A stretch of DNA of 35,645 bases from Bordetella parapertussis (GCA_945890495.1 CAMDCO010000021.1:1-35645); one strand, 5' to 3'. Positions 1 through 6,463 are shown, numbered from the stretch's first letter. Notes: generated by a model from the sequence alone, not told the origin. Made by a program: numbers and translations.

Positions 1-79
1 CCATCTCGGCCAGAAACTGCTGCCGCTTGGTCATCTTGGGACGGCAATCAAACGCGATCTCGGCAAAGCTGCGTTGCAT
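1..79 (-). CDS. IS5-family transposase, N-terminal part only (runs off the window)
   Basis: Read on the minus strand from an ATG at 79-77, the first 26 residues begin MQRSFAEIAFDC and continue with KMTKRQQFLAEM. This resembles the N-terminus of IS5-family DDE transposases, where a short leader is followed by a K-x-T-R/K-x-x-x-FL-x-EM motif. The rest lies outside the window, so completeness cannot be judged. The remaining 66 bases to the probable element end (about 145) are a normal leader length for such an element. The family call rests on a short stretch and is made from memory. Confidence 0.6.
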   Translation of the reverse strand, partial: MQRSFAEIAFDCRPKMTKRQQFLAEM

Positions 80-146
80 CGTAAGTCTTTCTGTCTGGAC
101 GATGGCTCTATTATCCGTCATTGTGGCGGGTAATGCAGAGACTCCC
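1..146 (-). mobile_element. Right-hand end of an IS5-type insertion sequence
   Basis: The transposase start at 79 is followed outward by a sequence that, read inward from its tip on the minus strand, begins gggagtctctgcattaccc (positions 146 down to 128). This looks like a terminal inverted repeat. Just beyond it is CTAG (146-149), a four-base sequence of the kind used as an IS5 target. The other end is outside the window, so neither the inverted repeat nor a target duplication can be confirmed. Confidence 0.5.
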
Positions 147-187
147 TAGTCAACCTATTTAGCCCCGCGAGTTCAGATCTGAAGTTA

Positions 188-318
188 GATGACCATGCGC
201 TAGGCGATAACAAACCCTCGTCACCAACCGGATCGGGCTGGCGCACCTCAACGGCGTAGGGGCAACCCCCTGTGGTTGCCCATTCACCGCTAGGGCAGGC
301 ACAGGGGCCTGCCCCTAC
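188..318 (+). repeat. Hairpin repeat, copy 1
   Basis: Positions 188-308 are repeated almost unchanged at 337-459. The distal part can fold into a long imperfect hairpin. The arm 256-281 pairs with 293-318, about 22 of 26 positions being complementary, and both arms contain GTAGGGGC and CCCCTGTG. No open reading frame in it looks like a gene. GC-rich palindromic units of this style are common intergenic repeats in proteobacteria, but I cannot name this family. Confidence 0.75.
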
Positions 319-336
319 GGGGCGGGTTTCTTGATA

Positions 337-459
337 GATAACCATGCGATAGGCGATAACGAACCCTCGTCACCGACCGGATCGGGCTGGCGCACCTCAA
401 CGGCGTAGGGGCACCCCCCCCTGTGGTTGCCCGTTCACCGCTAGGGCAGGCACAGGGGC
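337..459 (+). repeat. Hairpin repeat, copy 2, truncated at the integrase remnant
   Basis: This is a near-identical copy of 188-308. Small differences include a longer C run around 413-421. The copy stops at about 459, inside what would be the second hairpin arm. At that point the recognisable integrase reading frame begins (minus strand). The junction therefore coincides with the loss of the integrase C-terminal part. Confidence 0.75.
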
Positions 460-823
460 GCCCGTCAGCTGCGAGAGTACGGCTCGCGTTTCGCCCACGG
501 TCAGCACCACCGGCAAACGCTTCGGCGCCTTGGCCTGGGTCACCTTGTCCAGCCAAGGCAGTTCCATGTTCAGCACCTCGCGATAGAGAAACAGCAAGGC
601 TGACTTGGCCTGATTCTGCGTCGAGGCGGCGACCCTGCCCACCACCGCCAGATGTGTCAGAAAGGCCCCACTTCCGGGCCCCTAAATCCTTCGGGTGCCG
701 CTTGTCATGAAACAGAATAAAGCATCTAATCCAGTCCACATGAGTTTGTTCAGTGCGAATGGCGTAATGCTTCACCCACAGCCTTTCACGCACCTGATCA
801 AGCAATTTGGAAGGATTTTCCAT
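460..823 (-). pseudogene. intI: Integron integrase (IntI) remnant, frameshifted and truncated
   Basis: The minus-strand ATG at 823-821 opens a protein starting MENPSKLLDQVRERLWVKHY, typical of the N-terminal SAM-like domain of chromosomal integron integrases. After the KRHPKDLGA motif (about residue 48) the frame shifts, near 676-690. In the next frame the match continues with FLTHLAV, RVAASTQNQAKSALLFLYREV and PKRLPVVLT, up to about 460. There the sequence runs into a hairpin repeat. Only about 120 of some 320 expected residues remain. The catalytic half with the R-H-R-Y tetrad and the integron-specific insertion is gone, so it cannot be active. It lies divergent from the cassettes, as intI normally does. 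Confidence 0.85.
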
Positions 824-956
824 GGTGTATTCGTCGGAACAATTAGGGTGTCACGCGATATTTTTTCATTGCAGATCAATAGATTACGAATACAACAGTC
901 TTGTTATGCACCTAAACGCCGTCTTTGAAGGCCGTTTTTAGGGTGCCGACTTAACG
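824..956 (+). other. Putative attI / integrase-cassette junction
   Basis: This stretch lies between the integrase start and the first cassette, where attI normally sits. It ends in a core site GTTATGC at 956-962, with crossover expected between 956 and 957. A second GTTATGC occurs at 903-909. Between them, around 908-944, an imperfect inverted repeat pairs CACCTAAACG with CGTTTTTAGGGTG. That may be an integrase-binding structure or a decayed attC. The region should also hold the promoters for intI and the first cassette, but I see no convincing -35/-10 pair. The placement is inferred from layout. Confidence 0.55.
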
Positions 957-981
957 TTATGCCTCATCAGGAGCTAAATTC

Positions 982-1614
982 ATGCGACGCACACTTGTTG
1001 GCGCGATACTAACCTGCCTCTCGTTCAACGCTTTTGCTGCGGATGATTCCGTTTTCGGAACGCATTTGGTGAAATTTCAGCCTATCCAAGTGGCGGGTGA
1101 TATCCAAGGATGTCAACTAACGTTCTTGACGGTAACCGCAGATCGCGTTTATCTCAACGGTAATCTGGTTGCTGTAAATGGAAGCATAGTTCTCAGAGCA
1201 ACCGATCGTGCTCTCGGCCTGATGCTAAAAGTAGGCTTGAAAGACATCACTTCACCATCGTCCACATTTGAGCGGCCAGCCTTTGCATATCTACAGACTG
1301 CTTCTGGTTCCACAGCAAAGTCACGACAACAATCGGACGATGGCGAGCCGGGCTACAAGCTATTTGTTTATAGCGCCACCGATAACGATACGATGAAGGT
1401 GCTACTTGAACTAATGACTTTGGGAAAAGCATCAATCGGGTATAGCCGAAACATCGGTGGGATTGATGTATTGGTGCCACTGGATCTTATGGTTGCTGAC
1501 TCTGAATATTCGCAGAATCAGAAAGTAATTCGCACGAGGTCGCCAGAAGCAGCAAAAGGTTTCGCGGAATGCACTGAGCGTATTATCAGTCGCGTCCTGG
1601 ATAAGAAGAAATGA
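982..1614 (+). CDS. Cassette 1: predicted secreted protein of unknown function
   Basis: This encodes 210 residues. The start is supported by AGGAG at 969-973, eight bases before the ATG. The first 20 residues (MRRTL, then a hydrophobic stretch ending FNAFA-A) form a standard Sec signal peptide with cleavage expected after AFA. The mature protein would be periplasmic or exported. I recognise no domain. It contains two Cys (in GCQLTF and AECTER) that could form a disulfide. It is the sole gene of its cassette and ends two bases before the attC at 1616. Base composition is clearly more AT-rich than the core genes to the right, as is common for cassette cargo. Confidence 0.75.
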   Translation: MRRTLVGAILTCLSFNAFAADDSVFGTHLVKFQPIQVAGDIQGCQLTFLTVTADRVYLNGNLVAVNGSIVLRATDRALGLMLKVGLKDITSPSSTFERPAFAYLQTASGSTAKSRQQSDDGEPGYKLFVYSATDNDTMKVLLELMTLGKASIGYSRNIGGIDVLVPLDLMVADSEYSQNQKVIRTRSPEAAKGFAECTERIISRVLDKKK

Positions 1615-1615
1615 G

Positions 1616-1685
1616 GCATAACCCATCATTCCACCGGACGCTGCGCGATGAAGCCGCGCACCGCCGGTGAATTCAGACGTTGGGC
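1616..1685 (+). other. attC site of cassette 1
   Basis: The R'' core GCATAAC (1616-1622) is the exact reverse complement of the cassette's own first core GTTATGC (956-962), as integron recombination requires. The site ends in R' GTTGGGC (1679-1685), with the cassette boundary between 1679 and 1680. The 70-base interior is an imperfect palindrome, CACCGG...CCGGTG with GCTGCGCG...CGCGCA. Confidence 0.9.
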
Positions 1686-1712
1686 ATCTTCAATGTCATT
1701 TCTCGTGAAACT

Positions 1713-2192
1713 ATGAATATTGATCTCACGTCGTTACTCGCGGGTGTCAGCATCACGGCGCTCACGGGCTGGCTTGGCTCCTTTTTCGCTTTGCGGAAGG
1801 ACGAACGAGCCGTTCAAATCGAGCAAATCACAAAGGAAAGGACAAAGTGGCGAGAGAACATACGAAAACTGACAGAAGAAATTGTTCTCATCTACATGGC
1901 GCAGAACGAAGCGAAAACCCCTGGCAAGGTGGCGGCTAGTCGATGCAAACTCGCAACCGCACTAAATCCAAAAGATCAATACGATAACGACATACTGCGT
2001 CATTTCGATGACCTGTTCGCAGGCAAAGCAAACAACGTCGAGCTTTTCGCGTACAAAATTGCGCTGCTTCTTAAGCATGACTGGGAGAGAGTGAAGTGGG
2101 ACTGCACACCAATCTATGTCAAACCCTTCATCCGGCTTCGCGCGAAGCAGCGCGAATGGCGCAGCAACGAATACCGAAAAGTCGATGAATAA
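1713..2192 (+). CDS. Cassette 2, first gene: membrane-anchored protein of unknown function
   Basis: This encodes 159 residues from the ATG at 1713. An in-frame TTG at 1680 lies on the attC core and is a poorer choice. Residues about 5-25 (LLAGVSITALTGWLGSFFAL) form one transmembrane helix. It is followed by a basic, charged and probably helical cytoplasmic part (KERTKWRENIRKLTEEI). The overall style, one N-terminal helix and then a K/E-rich domain, is common among small proteins of cassettes and defence islands, but I recognise no family. It shares the cassette with the bPH/SHOCT gene 65 bases downstream, and no attC lies between them. Confidence 0.65.
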   Translation: MNIDLTSLLAGVSITALTGWLGSFFALRKDERAVQIEQITKERTKWRENIRKLTEEIVLIYMAQNEAKTPGKVAASRCKLATALNPKDQYDNDILRHFDDLFAGKANNVELFAYKIALLLKHDWERVKWDCTPIYVKPFIRLRAKQREWRSNEYRKVDE

Positions 2193-2257
2193 CTACGCGG
2201 TCGTCGTATGGTTTTTGCAGTATTCAATTGCAACTTAAACTTTCATCGAGAACGATA

Positions 2258-2899
2258 ATGAGCGAATCATTTGGCAAAAGCGAGAAACCACCTGTGCCTA
2301 TACCGTGGGAAATTGGTGGGCCTATTCAGAATCAGAACGTCCGTCAATTCTTCGCAGACACAATAGAAAACGGTGAGATCGTAATTGCGTCCGTACTTGG
2401 AGTTGGCGAGAAAACCAGTATCGGAGCGCTCTTCGGGGAGAAGGCCGGAGCCGCGCTTGGAGGTGACTACCTTTTAGTCACAGACCGAAGGGTTGCCGTG
2501 ATCAAGGCCGGCGTGGGTACTTGGGCAACCGGATCTTTTGGGGTAAAGACCAAAACTTTTCAGTACGACCACATAACCAGCGTTGACGTTTCGAAGGGTT
2601 TGATGTTCGGGGAGATTGAGGTTGTTGCAGGCGGAATGACTGAGAAAGAATCTGGCGGCTTCTTCGCTGGGGCATCCAAGGACTCAGTTGTGCAATTCGA
2701 GAAAAAGAATTTCGATGACGTTCAACGTCTGGCTGGACGCATCAGGGAATTGGCAACGGCAGCTCGGCGTCCTGCGAGCGCCCCCGCACCCCAGGATATT
2801 CCCGACCAAATCCGCAAGCTCTCAGAATTGAAGGACGTGGGCATTCTGTCGGCGGATGAATTTGAAACAAAGAAGCGCGAATTGCTACAACGACTGTGA
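2258..2899 (+). CDS. Cassette 2, second gene: bacterial PH-like domain plus SHOCT protein
   Basis: This encodes 213 residues from the ATG at 2258; the upstream in-frame TTG at 2228 is less likely. Residues about 35-160 resemble a bacterial pleckstrin-homology-like domain (GDYLLVTDRRVAVIK, then FQYDHITSVDVSKG). The C-terminus (LSELKDVGILSADEFETKKREL) is a typical SHOCT helix pair, a short oligomerisation motif found at the ends of many membrane-associated or secreted proteins. It is separated from the first gene of the cassette by 65 bases and ends about 95 bases before the attC. The domain calls are from family knowledge; the function is unknown. Confidence 0.75.
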   Translation: MSESFGKSEKPPVPIPWEIGGPIQNQNVRQFFADTIENGEIVIASVLGVGEKTSIGALFGEKAGAALGGDYLLVTDRRVAVIKAGVGTWATGSFGVKTKTFQYDHITSVDVSKGLMFGEIEVVAGGMTEKESGGFFAGASKDSVVQFEKKNFDDVQRLAGRIRELATAARRPASAPAPQDIPDQIRKLSELKDVGILSADEFETKKRELLQRL

Positions 2900-2993
2900 T
2901 TTTGGATGAATCACGGGAGGCGCTTTGTTCCAACAAAGTCGGCGTTGGTGAGACGGCGAGTGCCATTTTCCAATGCACTCTTCAGCCGCCAAT

Positions 2994-3063
2994 GCCCAAC
3001 CCGGCAGTCCACGCGGACGCTGCGCGATAAAGCCGCGCAGCGCCGGTGACTTCTACGTTAGGG
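2994..3063 (+). other. attC site of cassette 2
   Basis: R'' GCCCAAC (2994-3000) is the exact reverse complement of the cassette start GTTGGGC (1679-1685). R' is GTTAGGG (3057-3063). The interior is closely similar to the attC of cassette 1, sharing CGGACGCTGCGCGAT and GCCGCGCA. Length is 70 bases. Confidence 0.9.
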
Positions 3064-3071
3064 GCAAGTTC

Positions 3072-3758
3072 GTGGAAACCATCGTTTACTATTCGAGAAA
3101 TGCCAAAAAACCTCCATTTGAGGTAAGCATCGAGATCGATGGACAGATGGTTTATATAAACTGCAACTGCGAGCTTGGGCTTGAGAAGAAAATATGTAGA
3201 CACAAAATTAACGCGATAAGAGGCGATAAGGAAAATAGGTATTCATCCACATCTGATGAAGTTATCACAAGGCTTAGATTCTTATTCGGAACAACCTCGA
3301 CGTTGCGACAACACCTAGAAGAAAAATGGCGATTACTCCGAGAATTTACCTCGGAGAATCCAGATAACGAAGGGGAGATCAGTAATAAGAGAAAGATACT
3401 GGGAGAGGCATTCGCGAACGGATTTCTTAACGAAAACGCAGCTAGAAACCGCGAGCCATTCGACGCTGATGAATGGGAAGAAGATAGGGAAATTTTTGCC
3501 GATGGGCTCAAATGCCCAGTAACCCTGAAATATGTAAATCACGAAGGTATCGCCACGACCAGAGATGTACTTGTCGAAGAAATATTCATCAGCGGTTCCA
3601 ATTTTTACCTCTTAGGATATTGCAATCTCCGTAACCAGAAACGCACTTTCCGCGTTGATCGAATTCAAGGCCTAAATTTTGGGCAAGAATGTTCACAAAG
3701 TGATAAGAGCATACTTTTGAACGTGGTCTTTCAAGGAAATCCAATTGCACCAGCATAA
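3072..3758 (+). CDS. Cassette 3: SWIM zinc-finger plus WYL-like domain protein
   Basis: I place the start at the GTG at 3072, nine bases past the attC. The longer open frame back to 2973 would translate the attC itself. The protein has 228 residues. Residues about 20-45 carry CNC...CRH, the C-x-C-x8-C-x-H pattern of a SWIM zinc finger, a DNA- or protein-binding module. After a helical middle part, residues about 150-215 match a WYL-type ligand-binding fold: LKYVNHEG, then RDVLVEEIF, FYLLGYCNLR and RTFRVDRI. WYL domains sense ligands and often control defence systems. No helix-turn-helix is visible. The pairing with SWIM is an inference from motifs. Confidence 0.75.
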   Translation: METIVYYSRNAKKPPFEVSIEIDGQMVYINCNCELGLEKKICRHKINAIRGDKENRYSSTSDEVITRLRFLFGTTSTLRQHLEEKWRLLREFTSENPDNEGEISNKRKILGEAFANGFLNENAARNREPFDADEWEEDREIFADGLKCPVTLKYVNHEGIATTRDVLVEEIFISGSNFYLLGYCNLRNQKRTFRVDRIQGLNFGQECSQSDKSILLNVVFQGNPIAPA

Positions 3759-3782
3759 ACAAATGAAGCCACCACATTCAGC

Positions 3783-3845
3783 CCCTAACCCATCAGTCGA
3801 GAGGAACTGCGCAAAAGCGCGCAGCCCCTCACTTCTACGTTAGGC
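3783..3845 (+). other. attC site of cassette 3
   Basis: R'' CCCTAAC (3783-3789), preceded by GC, is the reverse complement of nine bases at the cassette start (GTTAGGGGC, 3057-3065). R' is GTTAGGC (3839-3845). The interior palindrome contains GAGG...CCTC and CTGCGCAAAAGCGCGCAG. Length is 63 bases. Confidence 0.9.
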
Positions 3846-3861
3846 AGAAAGGTAGCGTTTA

Positions 3862-4152
3862 ATGATTCTTCTTTTTCTAAGCATTATTTTGGCTTTCATT
3901 GCTTGTATTTACCTTTTTATTGGCATCAATGCACCACTTTTAATTGCCGCGTTGTGCCTTGTTGTGGGAGGTTTCGTAGTTTTATCTAGGCTTTTAGCTT
4001 GGGCTACTGGTGCGGCACAACGTGGTTATTCTATTGCCGACAGTCAACCCATAGAGTTCCGCGCCCGAATGAAAAATGGCATGGTGGTAATGGAGCTACT
4101 GCTCTGGAGTTTGGGTGTTTTTAATATCTGGTTTTTTGTAAGTAGGTTTTAA
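3862..4152 (+). CDS. Cassette 4: small integral membrane protein
   Basis: This encodes 96 residues from the ATG at 3862, with AAAGG at 3848-3852 as a plausible ribosome site. Three hydrophobic segments are visible: about 1-20, about 22-45 and about 76-95. A short polar loop lies between the second and third (AAQRGYSIADSQPIEFRARMKNG). It is strikingly AT-rich compared with every core gene in the window, which points to a foreign origin. No family is recognised. The cassette carries nothing else. Confidence 0.7.
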   Translation: MILLFLSIILAFIACIYLFIGINAPLLIAALCLVVGGFVVLSRLLAWATGAAQRGYSIADSQPIEFRARMKNGMVVMELLLWSLGVFNIWFFVSRF

Positions 4153-4174
4153 TAATGAGTATTAGTTATTACTT

Positions 4175-4231
4175 GCCTAACCCATCCATCAAGCGGGGCG
4201 CCTTCGGCGCCCCTTATGTCAAACGTTAGAG
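4175..4231 (+). other. attC site of cassette 4
   Basis: R'' GCCTAAC (4175-4181) complements the cassette start GTTAGGC (3839-3845). R' is GTTAGAG (4225-4231). The interior has a compact perfect hairpin, GGGGCGCC-TTC-GGCGCCCC, making this the shortest site in the array at 57 bases. Confidence 0.9.
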
Positions 4232-4268
4232 GGGCCACTCCCATGCCGCAGAAATTTCAGGAGGCACT

Positions 4269-5168
4269 ATGTCTTTGTTCTATCTAATCGTAGCGGGGGT
4301 CGCAGTTTGGCTGTTGTGGCGGATACTTTCTCCCAGCGCATCCCGCAAATCTGGAAACTCCAATACCACGTACGAAATCCCAATCACAGTAAAGGTGACA
4401 TACGAGACTGACGACAAGACAAGAAGCCCCGACACCAACGATGACAGGGACAATTGGGAAGGTAGCTTCTGGGAAGTCCAGCAACCCTTTCCGGCAAAGG
4501 CGACTCTGCGCATCGAATATGAAGATGGCGCCGGAAAACAAACTGAACGAGTTGTTGACGTTCGGCAGTTTGGAACTGACGTATATGGAAATATTCTTAT
4601 CGGCCACTGCCGGATGAGAAATGCAACTCGCACGTTTCGAACGGACAGGATCAAGCGGTGTATCGACGAAGAAACCGGCGAGATCGTCAGTGACGTATTC
4701 GCGTACCTTCGCGAGAAATATGATAGTTCCCCGGAACGCACGCGAGATACCCTTATCGAAGAAGAATACGACACCCTTCGCGTGTTGCTTTATGTCGGCA
4801 AAGCTGACGGCCAGCTCAGAGCGCCGGAAAAGGCAATCATCCGAGAAACGTGTCGGGCATTGGCGAACGATTCTCGAATTACTGACGCCATGATTGACGA
4901 AATATTCTCAAGCCTTGACGCGCCTACCCTTCACGCATTCAAGTTAGCTGTTGGGCGTTTAGGAAAAAGAGAGGCCACGGCACGCACTCTGCTGATGAAA
5001 TCTGCCGAAGACATGGTTGCCACACAGAAAACCGTACATTCCGCGGAGAAAGAGGCGCTGGAATACATGCGAAAGCGATTGATCGAGTCTGCTCCCCTTC
5101 CCGATGAAAGCCCCTCTAACCCTGCGCTCCAGGGGACGCGGCGCGATGAACCCGCGCCGCTCCCCTGA
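4269..5168 (+). CDS. Cassette 5: membrane-anchored WYL-like plus TerB-like protein
   Basis: This encodes 299 residues from the ATG at 4269, preceded by a strong AGGAGG. The first 18 residues (LFYLIVAGVAVWLLWRIL) form a transmembrane anchor. Residues about 75-130 match a WYL-like fold: LRIEYEDGAGKQTERVV, then GNILIGHCRMRNATRTFRTDR. Residues about 160-275 resemble a TerB-type helical domain (LLYVGKADGQLRAPEKAII at its start), a fold linked to tellurite resistance and phage-defence contexts. The last 20 or so residues, including NPALQGTRRDE, are translated from inside the attC, and the stop codon lies within it. The activity is unknown. Confidence 0.75.
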   Translation: MSLFYLIVAGVAVWLLWRILSPSASRKSGNSNTTYEIPITVKVTYETDDKTRSPDTNDDRDNWEGSFWEVQQPFPAKATLRIEYEDGAGKQTERVVDVRQFGTDVYGNILIGHCRMRNATRTFRTDRIKRCIDEETGEIVSDVFAYLREKYDSSPERTRDTLIEEEYDTLRVLLYVGKADGQLRAPEKAIIRETCRALANDSRITDAMIDEIFSSLDAPTLHAFKLAVGRLGKREATARTLLMKSAEDMVATQKTVHSAEKEALEYMRKRLIESAPLPDESPSNPALQGTRRDEPAPLP

Positions 5169-5183
5169 GCTTGAACGTTAGAT
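5114..5183 (+). other. attC site of cassette 5
   Basis: R'' CTCTAAC (5114-5120) extends to GCCCCTCTAAC. That is the exact reverse complement of eleven bases at the cassette start (GTTAGAGGGGC, 4225-4235). R' is GTTAGAT (5177-5183). The interior pairs AGGGGA...TCCCCT and CGCGGCGCG...CGCGCCGC. The site overlaps the end of the cassette 5 gene. Any next cassette has been replaced by an insertion-sequence remnant. Confidence 0.9.
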
Positions 5184-5290
5184 GGTAATCCCCCCATTTT
5201 TAGGGGCGTTCAGAAGTAGAGTCATGCGGCCATGGCCAGCCGCTGTATCGGGGTAATGCCGCCCAAGGCCATGTGTGGGCGGTGGTGATT
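5183..5290 (-). pseudogene. IS3-family transposase (OrfB) C-terminal remnant with its terminal repeat
   Basis: On the minus strand, 5290 down to 5222 reads NHHRPHMALGGITPIQRLAMAA followed by a stop. This is the characteristic C-terminal tail of IS3-family OrfB integrases. Between the stop and attC5 lies tggtaatccccccattttta, which looks like the element's terminal inverted repeat beginning at about 5183. The catalytic DDE part is absent because the next remnant begins at about 5291. This is a dead fragment. Confidence 0.8.
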
Positions 5291-5297
5291 TTAATCG

Positions 5298-5454
5298 TAC
5301 ATCGATTCCATCACTCCGGATGAGATCACATTCGCTGTCGATTGACTCAACCATCGGCCCAGAAAATGCCTCGGCTTCAGAACACCTCACGAGGTCTTCA
5401 TGATGCAGCTACACTTGCGTCATAACGCTGTTGCACTTCAGACTTGAATCCGCC
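5298..5454 (+). pseudogene. IS30-family transposase C-terminal remnant with internal stop and terminal repeat
   Basis: The plus-strand frame from 5298 reads YIDSITPDEITFAVD, a TGA stop at 5343-5345, then LNHRPRKCLGF, RTPHEV, and a genuine stop at 5445-5447. The R-P-R-K-x-L-G-[FY]-x-T-P-x-E-V-F block is the hallmark end of IS30-family transposases, and the TGA sits where a Trp codon would be expected. The following TTGCACTTCAGACTTGAATC looks like the element's inverted repeat. The N-terminal part is missing at the junction with the IS3 fragment. The last bases TTGAATCCGCC (5444-5454) are repeated at 5459-5469. Confidence 0.8.
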
Positions 5455-5477
5455 AGGGTTGAATCCGCCCCCAATAT

Positions 5478-6425
5478 ATGTCGATTGAAAATACCGTTTC
5501 TTACCCCGATGGGATCTACGCCCTGGATTCTGGCTATGTGCGTAGCGGCCTCGCGGCGATTCACCTCGTGGTTCGCGCCGGACGGGTGGCCATCGTCGAT
5601 ACGGGTACGACCTATTCGGTGCCTGGGGTGCTGGCCTTTTTGGCGGCGCAGGGGCTGACGGCCGAGGCTGTCGATTGGGTGCTTGTTACCCATGTTCATC
5701 TGGATCACGCCGGGGGTGCTGGCCGGTTGATGCAAGGCTGTCCGAATGCGCGCTTGGTTGTTCATCCGCGCGGGGCGCGCCACATGATCGACCCAAGCCG
5801 TCTGGTCGCCGGGACGATGGCGGTCTACGGCGAGGCGAATTTTCAGGCACTGTACGGCGAGATCGTTCCCGTGCCGGCTGAACGCGTCATTGAGGCAGGC
5901 GAGGGCTTCAGTCTTGATTGGGCCGGCACAACGCTGACTTTTCTCGATACCCCCGGTCACGCCAGGCACCATTATTGCGTCCATGAGCGCCACGCGAATG
6001 CCCTTTTTGCCGGGGACTGTTTCGGAATTTCCTATCGGGAATTTGATACGGATGGCCGGGCCTTTATCTTTCCGACGACGACCCCGGTGCAGTTCGATCC
6101 GCCCGCGGCACATGCCACGCTGGATCGTTTGCTGGCCTTGTCTCCGGCGGCCATCTTTTTGACCCATTGGGGCCGGGTGACTGAACTGCCGCGTCTGACG
6201 GCTGACCTGCATGATCTGTTGGATCGTTTCGTGGAGCTCACTCGATCCGCGCCGGTTGATGAAGAAATGGCCCCTATTTGGCTCAAGGCGGCGTTAGGGG
6301 ATTTGTTGTGGGCGCGCTTGCAGGCGCACGGTTGGCCAGGGACGCTGTCGCAGGCCTTGTCCTTGTTGGACAACGATCTGGAACTCAACGCGCAGGGCCT
6401 GCTGTACTGGCGGGCACACGGGTAA
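5478..6425 (+). CDS. Metallo-beta-lactamase-fold hydrolase
   Basis: This encodes 315 residues. The motif H-V-H-L-D-H begins at residue 72 (THVHLDHAGG) and gives three metal ligands. Further ligands are probably the His in the VVHPRG region, the Asp in FAGDCFG and the His in FLTHWG. The fold covers about residues 15-235. The remainder is a helical C-terminal extension as in glyoxalase-II-like or sulfur-metabolism hydrolases. The substrate cannot be named. The start at 5478 has only a weak ribosome site, and the IS30 remnant ends about 25 bases upstream, so the original promoter may have been displaced. The next gene, rpe, is 132 bases downstream. Confidence 0.85.
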   Translation: MSIENTVSYPDGIYALDSGYVRSGLAAIHLVVRAGRVAIVDTGTTYSVPGVLAFLAAQGLTAEAVDWVLVTHVHLDHAGGAGRLMQGCPNARLVVHPRGARHMIDPSRLVAGTMAVYGEANFQALYGEIVPVPAERVIEAGEGFSLDWAGTTLTFLDTPGHARHHYCVHERHANALFAGDCFGISYREFDTDGRAFIFPTTTPVQFDPPAAHATLDRLLALSPAAIFLTHWGRVTELPRLTADLHDLLDRFVELTRSAPVDEEMAPIWLKAALGDLLWARLQAHGWPGTLSQALSLLDNDLELNAQGLLYWRAHG

Positions 6426-6463
6426 ATCGCCCGGGTAATTGCACGAGTAATCGCCCGGGTAAT
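6423..6463 (+). repeat. Short direct repeat containing a CCCGGG palindrome
   Basis: TAAATCGCCCGGGTAAT (6423-6439) is followed by TAATCGCCCGGGTAAT (6448-6463), with a diverged middle unit, TGCACGAG, between them. The spacing of about 24 bases is just over two helical turns. It overlaps the stop codon of the hydrolase gene and lies about 60 bases upstream of the probable rpe promoter. It could be an operator or simple slippage; nothing decides this. Confidence 0.45.

Noticed and set aside
2973-3071. N-terminal extension of the SWIM-WYL gene
   Set aside because: The open frame continues upstream through the attC of cassette 2. Translation there would read the recombination site, and the GTG at 3072 lies just inside the new cassette.
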